Below are positions 33,441 through 41,565 of a stretch of 64,000 bases of DNA, piece by piece. The stretch is from JBAXAM01 sp964565935. Lineage in GTDB: Bacteria; Pseudomonadota; Gammaproteobacteria; UBA9339. The DNA lies in assembly GCA_964565935.1 (NCBI GenBank), contig CAZMGW010000002.1, positions 3,817-67,816 on the forward strand. Direction: 5' to 3'. The notes beneath the pieces were generated by a model. It had not been told where the DNA came from. It did not search any database and saw only the letters and a list, made by a program, of their open reading frames with translations. Position numbers and translations under genes: made by a program. Positions within the stretch are counted from its first letter, which is position 1. Every line of letters begins with the position of its first letter.

Positions 33441-35102
33441 ATGACCACCACACAGGCAAACTTGCGCGAATATCCAAGCGCAGTCACACACCCCGAAGGT
33501 ACTGTTGTAACTTTGGGAGATATGCATGGGAATGCGATGAAGTATATTTGGGAGCTGGTGCATAACGGGGTGCTACAGCTAGCAAACGGGCAAAAAGATT
33601 TAGATGCTTTGTGGGAGTTGTACGATAAGACGTGGGCCCACGTCGACCCGAGGTGGGGCCGGCCAGTAGAGTGTGGAATCTCTGAAAATGATCAGCAACT
33701 GGCACTCCAAAGTTTTCAAGAAATAATCGGACGCGCCACGGTTAATCCATCGGCATGCCGGATTAGATTATTGGGAGATTTCCTTGCGGATCGGGGGCAA
33801 AATGATTTGATGACGTTGCGGCTTTTAGAAGGGCTAGAAACAGAGGGGATGCGGACGGAAATCACCGCTTCGAATCATGATATGTTTTTTTTGAACGAGT
33901 ATTATAAAACAGATCCCAGTGCTTGGGGAGCTAGTAGTAGGTTCTATGGTCAGTATGTTAATGGTATAAGGTCATTAGTTAGTGATGGAATTATATCGCA
34001 GGAAGGGCTCTCAGAGATGATGGACCGGGTTTATTTCCCCAATTTTAAACTGCTCTCATATGCGCTTACGAATAATGACAAAAAAATCACCCTTTTTATG
34101 CACGCGCCGAATGGTATTGAACCTATTAAAGATTTGGCTGGGGAGTTGGGGGTTGAATATGCAGATAAAACCGCAAAGGACCTGGCTAAAACGATTGATG
34201 CAATTAATTGGGCATTTCAAAATTTAAGATACACAGATAATGCGAAGTTTAGAGAGATGGTGCGGTTAGCTGCTGAATTTGATATAAATACTAACAATAG
34301 TTCCCTAACTGCATTGGTCTGGAATATGGGGAAAGGGAATGTGGACGGTAAATATGAGTTATCCGTTGCCCTTCCTAATTATGTAGAAAAAGTTGTACAT
34401 GGACATGTTGGTGAGCCAGGACCAAAATTACCTGCCCAATACGAAACACTAGATACCAATCTTGGAAAGATGCATAGTACCGATCTTCCAGAGGGTTACC
34501 AGGGTAACTTTGATGCTGGTGTGTACGTCGACCATAGTGTTATTGAGCCTGTGTGGGCGAAACGTTACGAGATCACTCCTGACAACTTATTGAAGAGAAT
34601 GGCTAACCTTAGAGACGAAATGAAAGCTAGCAATTCTGTGTTAAAAAATACAATAAAGGAAGCACAAGCTTTCTTGCAGAAGGACGTCAACACACTAAAC
34701 GATATGGAAATTGCTCAATGGCAGGAAAACACTCGTAGTTTCGTTTCCACCATCGATGAAATCAAAGAAAAATCAAGTAACCTGCGTCTAGTTGTAGATA
34801 GGATTATACCAAAAACGTTGCCGAGCGTGCCTGGACACTCCGAAATTTTACGCCAACAGTTTGATGCAGCGTTGGTAGGTGCGGAGTTTAGAGAATTGGA
34901 GAGGGAGTTGAATACAGTGTTGTCGCAAGTGCGAGAAAAGATTAATGAAAGGAATCTGAAACTGGCATCTAATGTATCTGAAAGAGTAGATGAGTCTTTA
35001 CGGCTTTTACCTGTTGGTGTTGGCGCCCCTGAGCAGCAGTGGATAAAGGCTGAAGCACGAGGCAGAGTGGCACAAATTAAGAGAGATATGCAGTTGAGAT
35101 AA
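33441..35102 (+). CDS. PPP-superfamily phosphatase resembling Legionella effectors WipA/WipB
   Basis: A 553-residue protein with an N-terminal PPP-type metallophosphatase domain (about residues 15-370) and a helical, probably coiled-coil C-terminus (about 380-553). Metal and catalytic motifs run in PPP order: GDMHG (26-30), GDFLADRG (112-119), SNHD (144-147, in place of GNHE), a His in LFMHAPNG, and HGH in KVVHGHVG. This layout matches WipA and WipB, Dot/Icm-translocated phosphatases of Legionella. There is no signal peptide. The gene has its own promoter and sits inverted between valS and holC, normally neighbours, suggesting insertion. The substrate and whether the protein is translocated are unknown. 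Confidence 0.72.
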   Translation: MTTTQANLREYPSAVTHPEGTVVTLGDMHGNAMKYIWELVHNGVLQLANGQKDLDALWELYDKTWAHVDPRWGRPVECGISENDQQLALQSFQEIIGRATVNPSACRIRLLGDFLADRGQNDLMTLRLLEGLETEGMRTEITASNHDMFFLNEYYKTDPSAWGASSRFYGQYVNGIRSLVSDGIISQEGLSEMMDRVYFPNFKLLSYALTNNDKKITLFMHAPNGIEPIKDLAGELGVEYADKTAKDLAKTIDAINWAFQNLRYTDNAKFREMVRLAAEFDINTNNSSLTALVWNMGKGNVDGKYELSVALPNYVEKVVHGHVGEPGPKLPAQYETLDTNLGKMHSTDLPEGYQGNFDAGVYVDHSVIEPVWAKRYEITPDNLLKRMANLRDEMKASNSVLKNTIKEAQAFLQKDVNTLNDMEIAQWQENTRSFVSTIDEIKEKSSNLRLVVDRIIPKTLPSVPGHSEILRQQFDAALVGAEFRELERELNTVLSQVREKINERNLKLASNVSERVDESLRLLPVGVGAPEQQWIKAEARGRVAQIKRDMQLR

Positions 35103-35144
35103 GTAATATTTTAGCAGTGAGCAGATAGTAGTTATTTCGCTAAA

Positions 35145-35603
35145 CTATAATTTGTTGTTTGCTATGAGCCCGATCGGAATATTGAACGTTTCCATTTGAT
35201 AGCCGCTATGCTGATAAACTTGATACTGTTTACGCGCAGCAGTTTTTAATTGGTCATCGTTGGGTATGATCTCAATGATGTGATCGAATTGCTGATAGAA
35301 TGATGGAATTTCGGAAGTAAGATTGATTAATATCTCTTTTTTCTCAGGTGCTATCCCGTTGTAACCAATCAAAATCGGCGCTCCAGAGGTAGAGTTTTGG
35401 CTATAAATCTCATGGGGAACAAAACTAATATCGCGAAAAGTCCAAAGTTGGGTGTCGAAGTTTTGTGCTTCATCCATAGTAGCTGTATGCACATAAATCG
35501 TGTGGCCATTCGTGTATGCTTTCTCAATAACGCGGCAAGCATATAAATCTCGCGCTTTGAGACTTGGTTCAGCCAAAATGTAAAATGCAGCTTTAGGTGA
35601 CAT
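35145..35603 (-). CDS. holC: DNA polymerase III subunit chi
   Basis: A 152-residue HolC-like protein. Chi links the clamp loader to single-strand binding protein. Visible: N-terminal AAFYILAEPSLKARDLYACRVIEKAYTNGHTIYVHT, a DEAQNFDTQLWTFRDISFVPHEI motif typical of chi, and a central PILIGYN segment. Length is normal. Upstream of valS on the same strand with one inserted gene between, which supports the call by conserved neighbourhood. Confidence 0.85.
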   Translation of the reverse strand: MSPKAAFYILAEPSLKARDLYACRVIEKAYTNGHTIYVHTATMDEAQNFDTQLWTFRDISFVPHEIYSQNSTSGAPILIGYNGIAPEKKEILINLTSEIPSFYQQFDHIIEIIPNDDQLKTAARKQYQVYQHSGYQMETFNIPIGLIANNKL

Positions 35604-35777
35604 AGGTACAGTATTGTAATTAATTTGTGGTTATTTTAAAGCACCAAATGTGAGTGTGTGTGCAACCGCTTGAGTTTATATAAAATTTATTTATAGTGCG
35701 TTTTAATTATAGATTTATATTCGATTGTTACAGCTTAAATTTTGTGATACTTTTAGCGCAATTTTTAAGGAGGAAGA

Positions 35778-36662
35778 GTGATAACTAAAATCCGCAAAGC
35801 AGTTTTTCCAGTAGCAGGTCTTGGCACTAGATTTTTGCCAGTGACCAAAGCCAATCCCAAAGAGATGTTACCTATTGTCGATAAACCCCTGATTCAATAT
35901 GCTGCCGAAGAAGCAGTTGCTGCTGGCATTACGCAATTGGTTTTTGTTACTAGTTCAAGCAAGCACGCCATCGAAAACCATTTTGATTCTAATTTCGAAT
36001 TAGAAGCTAAATTGGCTGAGGCTGGAAAAAATGAGTGGCTTGAGGTGGTTCGCAATATTTTGCCAGCAGGAATTTCTTGCGTTTATATTAGGCAGCAAAA
36101 TCCGCTTGGTTTGGGGCATGCGGTTTTGTGTGCTAAAGATATTATTGGTGATGAGCCATTCGCAGTATTGCTTTCCGATGAGTTGCTTAATGGTGGAGAG
36201 AAAACATGTTTGGAACAAATGATTGATGTTTATTCCAAAGTGAATGGTAGCATTTTGGCGGTTCAAGCTGTGCCTAAAACCGAAACAGAAAAATACGGTA
36301 TTGTTGGCTTTGATAAAACCGATTTAAAATTAGGCGACTTTGCCAAGGTTACAACCATTGTTGAAAAACCCAAAGCCAAAGATGCGCCTTCTGAGTTCGC
36401 ATCTATTGGTCGGTATATTTTAACACCGCGAATTTTCCATTTTCTTGAAAATGCAAGCAGTGGAGCAATTGGGGAAATTCAATTGACTGATGGCATTGAT
36501 AAATTGCTGGCAGAACAGGACGTTTATGGCCATGCATTTTGTGGTAAACGCTATGATTGTGGTAGTAAGTTAGGTTACCTCAAAGCAACAGTTGAATATG
36601 GAATGAAGCATCAGGAAGTGGGGCAAGCGTTTAATAAGTATCTACATGAGTTAGAGTTGTAG
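35778..36662 (+). CDS. galU: UTP-glucose-1-phosphate uridylyltransferase
   Basis: A 294-residue nucleotidyltransferase making UDP-glucose, precursor of UDP-glucuronate and hence of Ara4N. Visible: KAVFPVAGLGTRFLPVTKANPKEMLPIVDKPLIQYA, EIQLTDGIDKL and YDCGSKLGYLKATVEYG. The start is a GTG at 35778 preceded at 4 bases by a near-perfect AAGGAGG, which decides it. A bidirectional-looking terminator follows at 36677-36704. Confidence 0.96.
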   Translation: MITKIRKAVFPVAGLGTRFLPVTKANPKEMLPIVDKPLIQYAAEEAVAAGITQLVFVTSSSKHAIENHFDSNFELEAKLAEAGKNEWLEVVRNILPAGISCVYIRQQNPLGLGHAVLCAKDIIGDEPFAVLLSDELLNGGEKTCLEQMIDVYSKVNGSILAVQAVPKTETEKYGIVGFDKTDLKLGDFAKVTTIVEKPKAKDAPSEFASIGRYILTPRIFHFLENASSGAIGEIQLTDGIDKLLAEQDVYGHAFCGKRYDCGSKLGYLKATVEYGMKHQEVGQAFNKYLHELEL

Positions 36663-36676
36663 CGGACCTTAGTGTG

Positions 36677-36704
36677 AAAAAAAGGCGCTGCGGCGCCTTT
36701 TTTT
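36677..36704 (+). terminator. Rho-independent terminator after galU
   Basis: AAAAAAAGGCGC, loop TGCG, GCGCCTTTTTTT: a near-perfect stem with a run of T, 15 bases after the galU stop. The A-tract on the other side would let it act in both directions. Confidence 0.9.
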
Positions 36705-36789
36705 ATGGTTATGGTTTTGGAAGTCGCATGCGTGGGGGTTGGGTAATAACCGTGGGTATTAGCTTACATTATCAAAACCGTGCTAAGTT

Positions 36790-36886
36790 CCCGCAAGCTA
36801 AAGCTTGCGCCTACCGGAATATAAGCCGAAATCGTACCAAATTTCGGTAGCCACTATCCGGTAGCCGCAGGCTTTAGCCTGCGCCC
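36790..36886. repeat. Paired inverted REP elements upstream of the transposase
   Basis: Two short palindromes face each other. GCAAGC-TAAA-GCTTGC (about 36793-36808) with CTACC beside it is the inverse of GGTAGCC followed by GCAGGC-TTTA-GCCTGC (about 36859-36884). Between them is a third hairpin, CCGAAAT to AATTTCGG (about 36826-36847). The GGTAG tetranucleotide context and hairpin match bacterial REP sequences, and the pair recalls a BIME. A related single copy lies on the other side of the transposase. Confidence 0.8.
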
Positions 36887-36901
36887 AGTTACACGGTTAT
36901 T

Positions 36902-37398
36902 ATGATAATAGAGAACAAACATAGATTGGATTTGGCTTGTTACGAAGGAATGATGCGTGCAAGTTTTACACTTTGTATAAAAAACAGAAAACCAGTTTTT
37001 ACAAATGCAAACATAGTAGAGATTTTGTTGATATTTTTGAAAAGTCTATTAGAAAATACTCGTGTGTTAACTGGGTTTACTTGTTTATGCCCGATCATTT
37101 TCATTTTATTTTGGAAGGAGCAGGGGTGAATGCAAATCTATGGAAAGCTGTTGTGTTATTTAAACAAAAAACTGGTTATTGGTTTTCGAAGAACACTCCG
37201 TCTACGCATTGGCAAAAAGATTTTTTTGATTATGTGCATCGAAAAGAATCGGATTTAAAACAGCATATTTTTTATGTTTTGGATAATCCTGTTAGAAAGG
37301 GGCTTACAAAGAATTGGTACGATTATCGTTATAAAGGTTCGCTAGATTTAAATTTAGATGAAATTATTGGGAACGCGGGCTACCAGATCTACGGTTGA
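36902..37398 (+). pseudogene. REP-associated tyrosine transposase (RAYT, Y1_Tnp), frameshifted
   Basis: Two overlapping frames together spell one RAYT. The first frame from ATG 36902 gives RASFTLCIKNRKPVFTN, the conserved N-terminal strand. The second gives WVYLFMPDHFHFILEG with the HUH-type HFH pair, then FKQKTGYWFSKN, HWQKDFFDYVHR and LDNPVRKGL. The switch falls near 37040-37058 (around AGAAAATACT) and needs a one-base indel or a -1 slip. I see no standard slippery heptamer, so a decayed gene is likelier than programmed frameshifting. REP elements flank it on both sides, as for other RAYT genes, which mobilise REPs. Confidence 0.8.
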
Positions 37399-37441
37399 AA
37401 TCGTACCAAATTTTGGTAGCCGCATGTTTTAGCCTGCGCTG
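37399..37441. repeat. REP element downstream of the transposase
   Basis: The sequence from GAAATCGTACCAAATTTTGG through GTAGCCGCATGTTTTAGCC repeats, in direct orientation, the block at about 36828-36886 upstream of the transposase. It lacks a 14-base GGTAGCC-bounded segment. The hairpin is less perfect (GCATG...) than in the upstream copy. Confidence 0.75.
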
Positions 37442-37452
37442 AGATTGGTTTT

Positions 37453-37899
37453 ATGGTTAAACTTATATTCCCCGCGGCTTGCCTCGGGAACATAGTCATG
37501 GGGGTTTATCAAGGGGGAGAAGCGCAGCTCTCCCCCTTGATCGAGCCCGGGGATTTATTCCCCTGGCGAAGTCAAACAGTCAAACAATTAAATATCACAC
37601 ATGGTTTCAGTTTGATCGAGGTGCTAATTGCTGTTTTTATTTTAACGTTTGGGTTGCTCGGAATTACTGGTCTATATATTAACTCGCTCAAGCGCACCGA
37701 GGATGCTTATTGGCACGTGTTGGCAACTTCGCAATGGGCGGCGATGCACGAGCAACAAAAAGCTCGTGATTATAATTGTGTGGATTGGAGTATGGAGTGC
37801 GGGCGTTTGTTGCCGCATGGTGAATGCGGGTGTGATGCTGGAAAAATATCAATATGTTGGTGTGGAAAGCACGAGGAACAGTGTATTAGGGATCGGTAG
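37453..37899 (+). CDS. pilV: Type IV pilus minor pilin PilV-like
   Basis: A minor pilin with a class III prepilin signal: cleavage Gly before FSLIEVLIAVFILTFGLLG, with Glu at +5. PilV-type proteins prime type IV pilus assembly. The mature part is about 100 residues and is Cys-rich near the end. The start is odd. The only in-frame ATGs, 37453 and 37498, lie in or before a palindromic repeat, giving a leader of about 38-53 residues instead of the usual 6-15. The repeat has probably replaced the original start. Followed by pilW after 33 bases. Confidence 0.7.
   Translation: MVKLIFPAACLGNIVMGVYQGGEAQLSPLIEPGDLFPWRSQTVKQLNITHGFSLIEVLIAVFILTFGLLGITGLYINSLKRTEDAYWHVLATSQWAAMHEQQKARDYNCVDWSMECGRLLPHGECGCDAGKISICWCGKHEEQCIRDR
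37508..37562. repeat. Palindromic repeat covering the 5' end of pilV
   Basis: A perfect 13-bp inverted repeat (37508-37520 and 37529-37541, core AAGGGGGAGA) with loop AGCGCAGC, followed by a second hairpin GGGGATTTATTCCCC (37548-37562). Another GC-rich CCCCGCGG...CCTCGGG segment precedes it near 37470. It is GC-rich against AT-rich surroundings and is translated in frame with pilV. Confidence 0.75.
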
Positions 37900-37932
37900 A
37901 GGACGTGGCTACCAAATAAATTCTAATCAGCT

Positions 37933-38826
37933 ATGAAACCATCCCCAAAACATTGCACTGGATTCACCTTACTTGAGGTTTTGCTCGCCTCCGCCCTGGG
38001 TTTGGCGCTGATTGGGGTGGTATTGCAAAATTATTTGAGCTCAAAAAATATTTATAACGCCCAAACCGCAATAGCGCGCCTTACCGAAAACATCCGGTTT
38101 GCCAACTTTTTTTTAGAGCAGAACATCATGCATGCCGGTTTTGCCGGTTGTCGGAGAATCTCCGAGCTTGATTTAACTAACCATGCCGATATCGGTTTTG
38201 GCGCGCTTGAGGCTATTCATGGCTATGATAGCGCGCAGGCGCCCCTTTATTTAAAGAAGAAAAAAATCGCGCCGGGGACGGATGTTATTATTATTACCAA
38301 AGCAAATTCTGGCATTACCAATGTTACCGCCGACGTCAAAGCTGGTGCGACTTCGATGAAAGTCGAGCAAAATCCGGTGACTCAGGCCAGTAATCTTTTA
38401 TTAATTTCTGACTGCAGCAGTGCCGATTTATTTATTGCCAAAAATTGGGCGGATAAAACTATTGTCACTGAAAGTGAGTTGCATCATTCTTATCAAGCAA
38501 GCAGTGCTCAGGTTAGTCAATTTGAAGAGCTGTCATTTTTTATTAGTAGTACCGCGCGTGATACCGCTAAAAGAGGGCCCGTCTACAGTCTATATTTTTC
38601 AGTTAATCGCGGCAGAAAACAGGAACTGGTTCCAGAAATTAGCGATATGCAGATTGTTTATGGGGTTGATGCCCAGGGACAAGGTATGGTTACTAAATAT
38701 CTAAAAGCTAATGAAATCACCTCATGGAATAAGGTTTTGAGCGTTGTGATTACACTCAAACCGCAAAATCAATTGTTGGCCTTAAATCAATGGAAAATAT
38801 ATATAAAACTACGCGAGCGAGATTAA
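37933..38826 (+). CDS. pilW: Type IV pilus minor pilin PilW-like
   Basis: A 297-residue minor pilin. Prepilin peptidase site: Gly before FTLLEVLLASALGLALIGVVLQ with Glu at +5, followed by the PilW-typical LTENIRFANFFLEQNIMHAGFAGCR. In the pilus machinery PilV, PilW and PilX form the initiating tip complex. Overlaps pilX by 37 bases. Confidence 0.85.
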   Translation: MKPSPKHCTGFTLLEVLLASALGLALIGVVLQNYLSSKNIYNAQTAIARLTENIRFANFFLEQNIMHAGFAGCRRISELDLTNHADIGFGALEAIHGYDSAQAPLYLKKKKIAPGTDVIIITKANSGITNVTADVKAGATSMKVEQNPVTQASNLLLISDCSSADLFIAKNWADKTIVTESELHHSYQASSAQVSQFEELSFFISSTARDTAKRGPVYSLYFSVNRGRKQELVPEISDMQIVYGVDAQGQGMVTKYLKANEITSWNKVLSVVITLKPQNQLLALNQWKIYIKLRERD

Positions 38827-39206
38827 ATGAGCAAGGGATGGTGCTGGTGATTGTAATGTTATTTTTATTGATTACGAGTTTGCTGGCGCTAAGTCTTTTA
38901 AATGGTAGCCTGCTGGAAACCAAGATGAGCAGTTATTATCAGGATAAAGTACGCGCATTTTATCTAGCAGAAGATTATTTGGCGCAATACGAGCAAGAGA
39001 TTCTTGCGGGCCGAGAAGTAGCGGGAGCTAAAATTATTGATGCGGGTGTTTGCGGTGCAACTTTTTATCAGATTACTGCAAACGCCAAGCATAATGCGGT
39101 AGTAAGCAAGCTTCAAAGTACTTTCGTGAAAGTTGATGACACAGCGCATTGTGATCCAAAGCTGAATGTTATGCCCGGAAGGCAGTCGTTTTTGGTTGTG
39201 GAGTAG
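38790..39206 (+). CDS. pilX: Type IV pilus minor pilin PilX-like
   Basis: A 138-residue protein with a PilX N-terminal domain: EQGMVLVIVMLFLLITSLLALSLLNGSLLETKMSS, then FYLAEDYLAQYE, as in other PilX proteins. Its N-terminal helix anchors it in the inner membrane before assembly. Last of the pilVWX run; pilY1 and pilE are not found next to it, the next gene being comEC. Confidence 0.8.
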   Translation: MENIYKTTRARLNEQGMVLVIVMLFLLITSLLALSLLNGSLLETKMSSYYQDKVRAFYLAEDYLAQYEQEILAGREVAGAKIIDAGVCGATFYQITANAKHNAVVSKLQSTFVKVDDTAHCDPKLNVMPGRQSFLVVE

Positions 39207-39273
39207 GTGATATCTAAGTTTTTTTAAAAACCACGGTGATTTGCGACTTTTTTATTACGTATAATCGTGGTTA

Positions 39274-41562
39274 ATGCACCTTTGGATCATCACATTTTTT
39301 TTGAGTATCTGTACACTTTCATTTTGTGTTGAACTTCCTAGTTTGTATTGGCTATTAATACTTCCGCCAGCATTTTCCGCCAGATTATTTGCCCCGCAGA
39401 AAATAAAAAAAATCACAACCCATGTTTTGGTGTTTGTGATTGGATTCTGCTGGGCGTTGATTTATACCCACTGGATTACTGCATGGAGTTTGTCACCTGA
39501 GCTTGAGGGTAAAAGTTTACTTGTAACCGGGCATGTCGCCTCACTGCCAATCACCAAACCGCATCGTATTAGTTTTGAGTTTCAAACCGATACCATCGCT
39601 AACACAAAAAAATCTACCAAATTAAAGATTGGTTGGTACGATAAATCTCCGGATAAAAAAATAACCGCAGGAGATAAATGGCAATTGTTAGTACGCCTTA
39701 AGCGTCCTCATGGCAAATCGAACCCTGGTGGTTTTGATTTGGAAAAATATTTATTAGTCCATCATATTCGTGCTACGGGTTCTATTGTTGACAGCGATTT
39801 TAATAAACCTATTGAATCGCGTTGGTATCACTATCCGCTTACTCGATTGCGTCAATATTTGATTATGAAAATGCAGCAGGCTTTGCTGTCTGATTCGTTG
39901 ACCCCGATAATTATAGCATTGGTAACAGGCGATGAAAGTGCAATTACCCCAAGCCAATGGGGGGTTATGCGCGACACAGGTACGAGTTATTTGGTTGCTA
40001 TTTCCGGGCTCCATGTTGGTTTAGTTGCGAGTATCGTTTTAGTCTTTATGCAATTTTTATGGAGGCAATCCAAGCGATTGCCGTTGATTTTGCCGGCGCG
40101 TGAGGCTGGAGTTATTGCAGGTTTAGTTGTAGGTTTTATTTACGGAGCGGTTTCTGGTTTCTCCGTGCCAACGCAACGTGCTTTAGTTATGCTCGTTTCT
40201 TTTAGTTTAGCTACATTATTGCGGCGACATACGCAATTGTGGAATGCGTGGCTGTGGTCGATATTTTTGGTGTTAATAATTGATCCGTTGGCAGAATTGA
40301 CCATTGGTTTTTGGCTCTCTTTTACTGCTGTGGCGGCCATTCTTTATGCGTCGGGTTGGCGTACACATTTACGTAAGTTTTGGCGGATGCAATTGATAGT
40401 CACTGTTGCTTTATTGCCTCTGACGTTGTTGTTTTTTCAACAAATTTCTCTGGTAGCCATGGTGGCCAATTTAATTGCCATGCCAGCCGTGTGCTTGATA
40501 GTAGTGCCGATGAGTTTGCTTGGCGCGCTTAGTTTATTGGTTTCTAATTGTTTTGGTGGTTGGGTTTTATGGCTTAGTGCAAAACTATTGCATCTCGTTT
40601 GGTGGTGGCTAACTTTGCTCTCTGAATTTCCTGGTTGCAGTTGGTATCATCCGATTTATAACTGGTGGATTTTGGTGGCAGCAGGGATTGGTGTTTTATT
40701 ATTATTTGCGCCCCGCGGTTTTCCGACAAAATACTTGGGGGGCCTTTGGTTGTTGCCATTATTTTTTTATGCGCCTTCAAAGCCTAATTCCAATGAAGTT
40801 TGGTTTACATTGCTTGATGTGGGGCAGGGACTTGCGGTTGTGGTGCAAACTGCAAACCACGTTCTGCTTTATGACACTGGGCCGAAATTTCTTGAAAATG
40901 ATGCGGGCATAACGACAGTCGTTCCTTATTTGCGGCTGCAAGGAATTAAGGCTATCGATGCAATGGTTGTTAGCCATATGGATGTTGATCATAGCGGTGG
41001 CGCAGAGTCTGTTTTAAAGGCATTGTCGGTTAAGAACCTTATCACAAGTGCTCCTGAAAAATTTGCTCCGGTTGTTGCCCAAAAGTGTGTTGCCGGACAA
41101 AATTGGCATTGGGATGGAATCGATTTTCAAATGCTGTCGCCACCCCAAAATGAACAATTAATTGGTAATGAGGCTTCTTGTGTACTCAAAATTACACAAG
41201 CTACAAACAGTGTTTTATTGACCGGAGATATTGAGCGTGAGGCGGAGGGACTGTTAGTAGAAAATTATGGTACAAATCTGAAAAGCAATATTTTGATTGC
41301 GCCTCATCATGGCAGCGCTACATCTTCGACTTCTGCGTTAATTGATTTTGTTGCGCCAAAATATGTACTTTTTTCTACTGGTTACAGAAATCGTTTCCAT
41401 TTTCCCAATAAAAAAGTTGTGGCTCGATATGCAAAAATTGGCGCAGAATTGCTAAATACAGCCCAAGAAGGCGCAATTGCTTTTAAATTTAGTGATAAAT
41501 CGGATATACTAAGCGCAATTTTATATCGAAGAAAAGAACGACATTTTTGGCAATCTGAATAA
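39274..41562 (+). CDS. comEC: DNA internalization channel protein ComEC/Rec2
   Basis: A 762-residue competence protein that carries transforming DNA strand across the inner membrane. Visible: N-terminal helices, a DUF4131-like OB region, the Competence-domain motif GTSYLVAISGLHVGLVASIV (about residue 245), several helices, then a C-terminal metallo-beta-lactamase-like domain with VSHMDVDHSGGAESV and IAPHHGSATSS. Normal length. A TATAAT at 39260-39265 precedes the ATG closely. Adjacent to minor pilins, consistent with natural competence. Confidence 0.93.
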   Translation: MHLWIITFFLSICTLSFCVELPSLYWLLILPPAFSARLFAPQKIKKITTHVLVFVIGFCWALIYTHWITAWSLSPELEGKSLLVTGHVASLPITKPHRISFEFQTDTIANTKKSTKLKIGWYDKSPDKKITAGDKWQLLVRLKRPHGKSNPGGFDLEKYLLVHHIRATGSIVDSDFNKPIESRWYHYPLTRLRQYLIMKMQQALLSDSLTPIIIALVTGDESAITPSQWGVMRDTGTSYLVAISGLHVGLVASIVLVFMQFLWRQSKRLPLILPAREAGVIAGLVVGFIYGAVSGFSVPTQRALVMLVSFSLATLLRRHTQLWNAWLWSIFLVLIIDPLAELTIGFWLSFTAVAAILYASGWRTHLRKFWRMQLIVTVALLPLTLLFFQQISLVAMVANLIAMPAVCLIVVPMSLLGALSLLVSNCFGGWVLWLSAKLLHLVWWWLTLLSEFPGCSWYHPIYNWWILVAAGIGVLLLFAPRGFPTKYLGGLWLLPLFFYAPSKPNSNEVWFTLLDVGQGLAVVVQTANHVLLYDTGPKFLENDAGITTVVPYLRLQGIKAIDAMVVSHMDVDHSGGAESVLKALSVKNLITSAPEKFAPVVAQKCVAGQNWHWDGIDFQMLSPPQNEQLIGNEASCVLKITQATNSVLLTGDIEREAEGLLVENYGTNLKSNILIAPHHGSATSSTSALIDFVAPKYVLFSTGYRNRFHFPNKKVVARYAKIGAELLNTAQEGAIAFKFSDKSDILSAILYRRKERHFWQSE

Positions 41563-41565
41563 ATT

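Noticed and set aside
37040..37058. Programmed frameshift producing a fused transposase
   Set aside because: No X-XXY-YYZ heptamer or strong downstream structure was seen; decay is simpler, although not excluded.
36902..37129. Separate 75-residue protein
   Set aside because: Its sequence is the N-terminal part of the RAYT transposase in another frame, so it is treated as one frameshifted gene.
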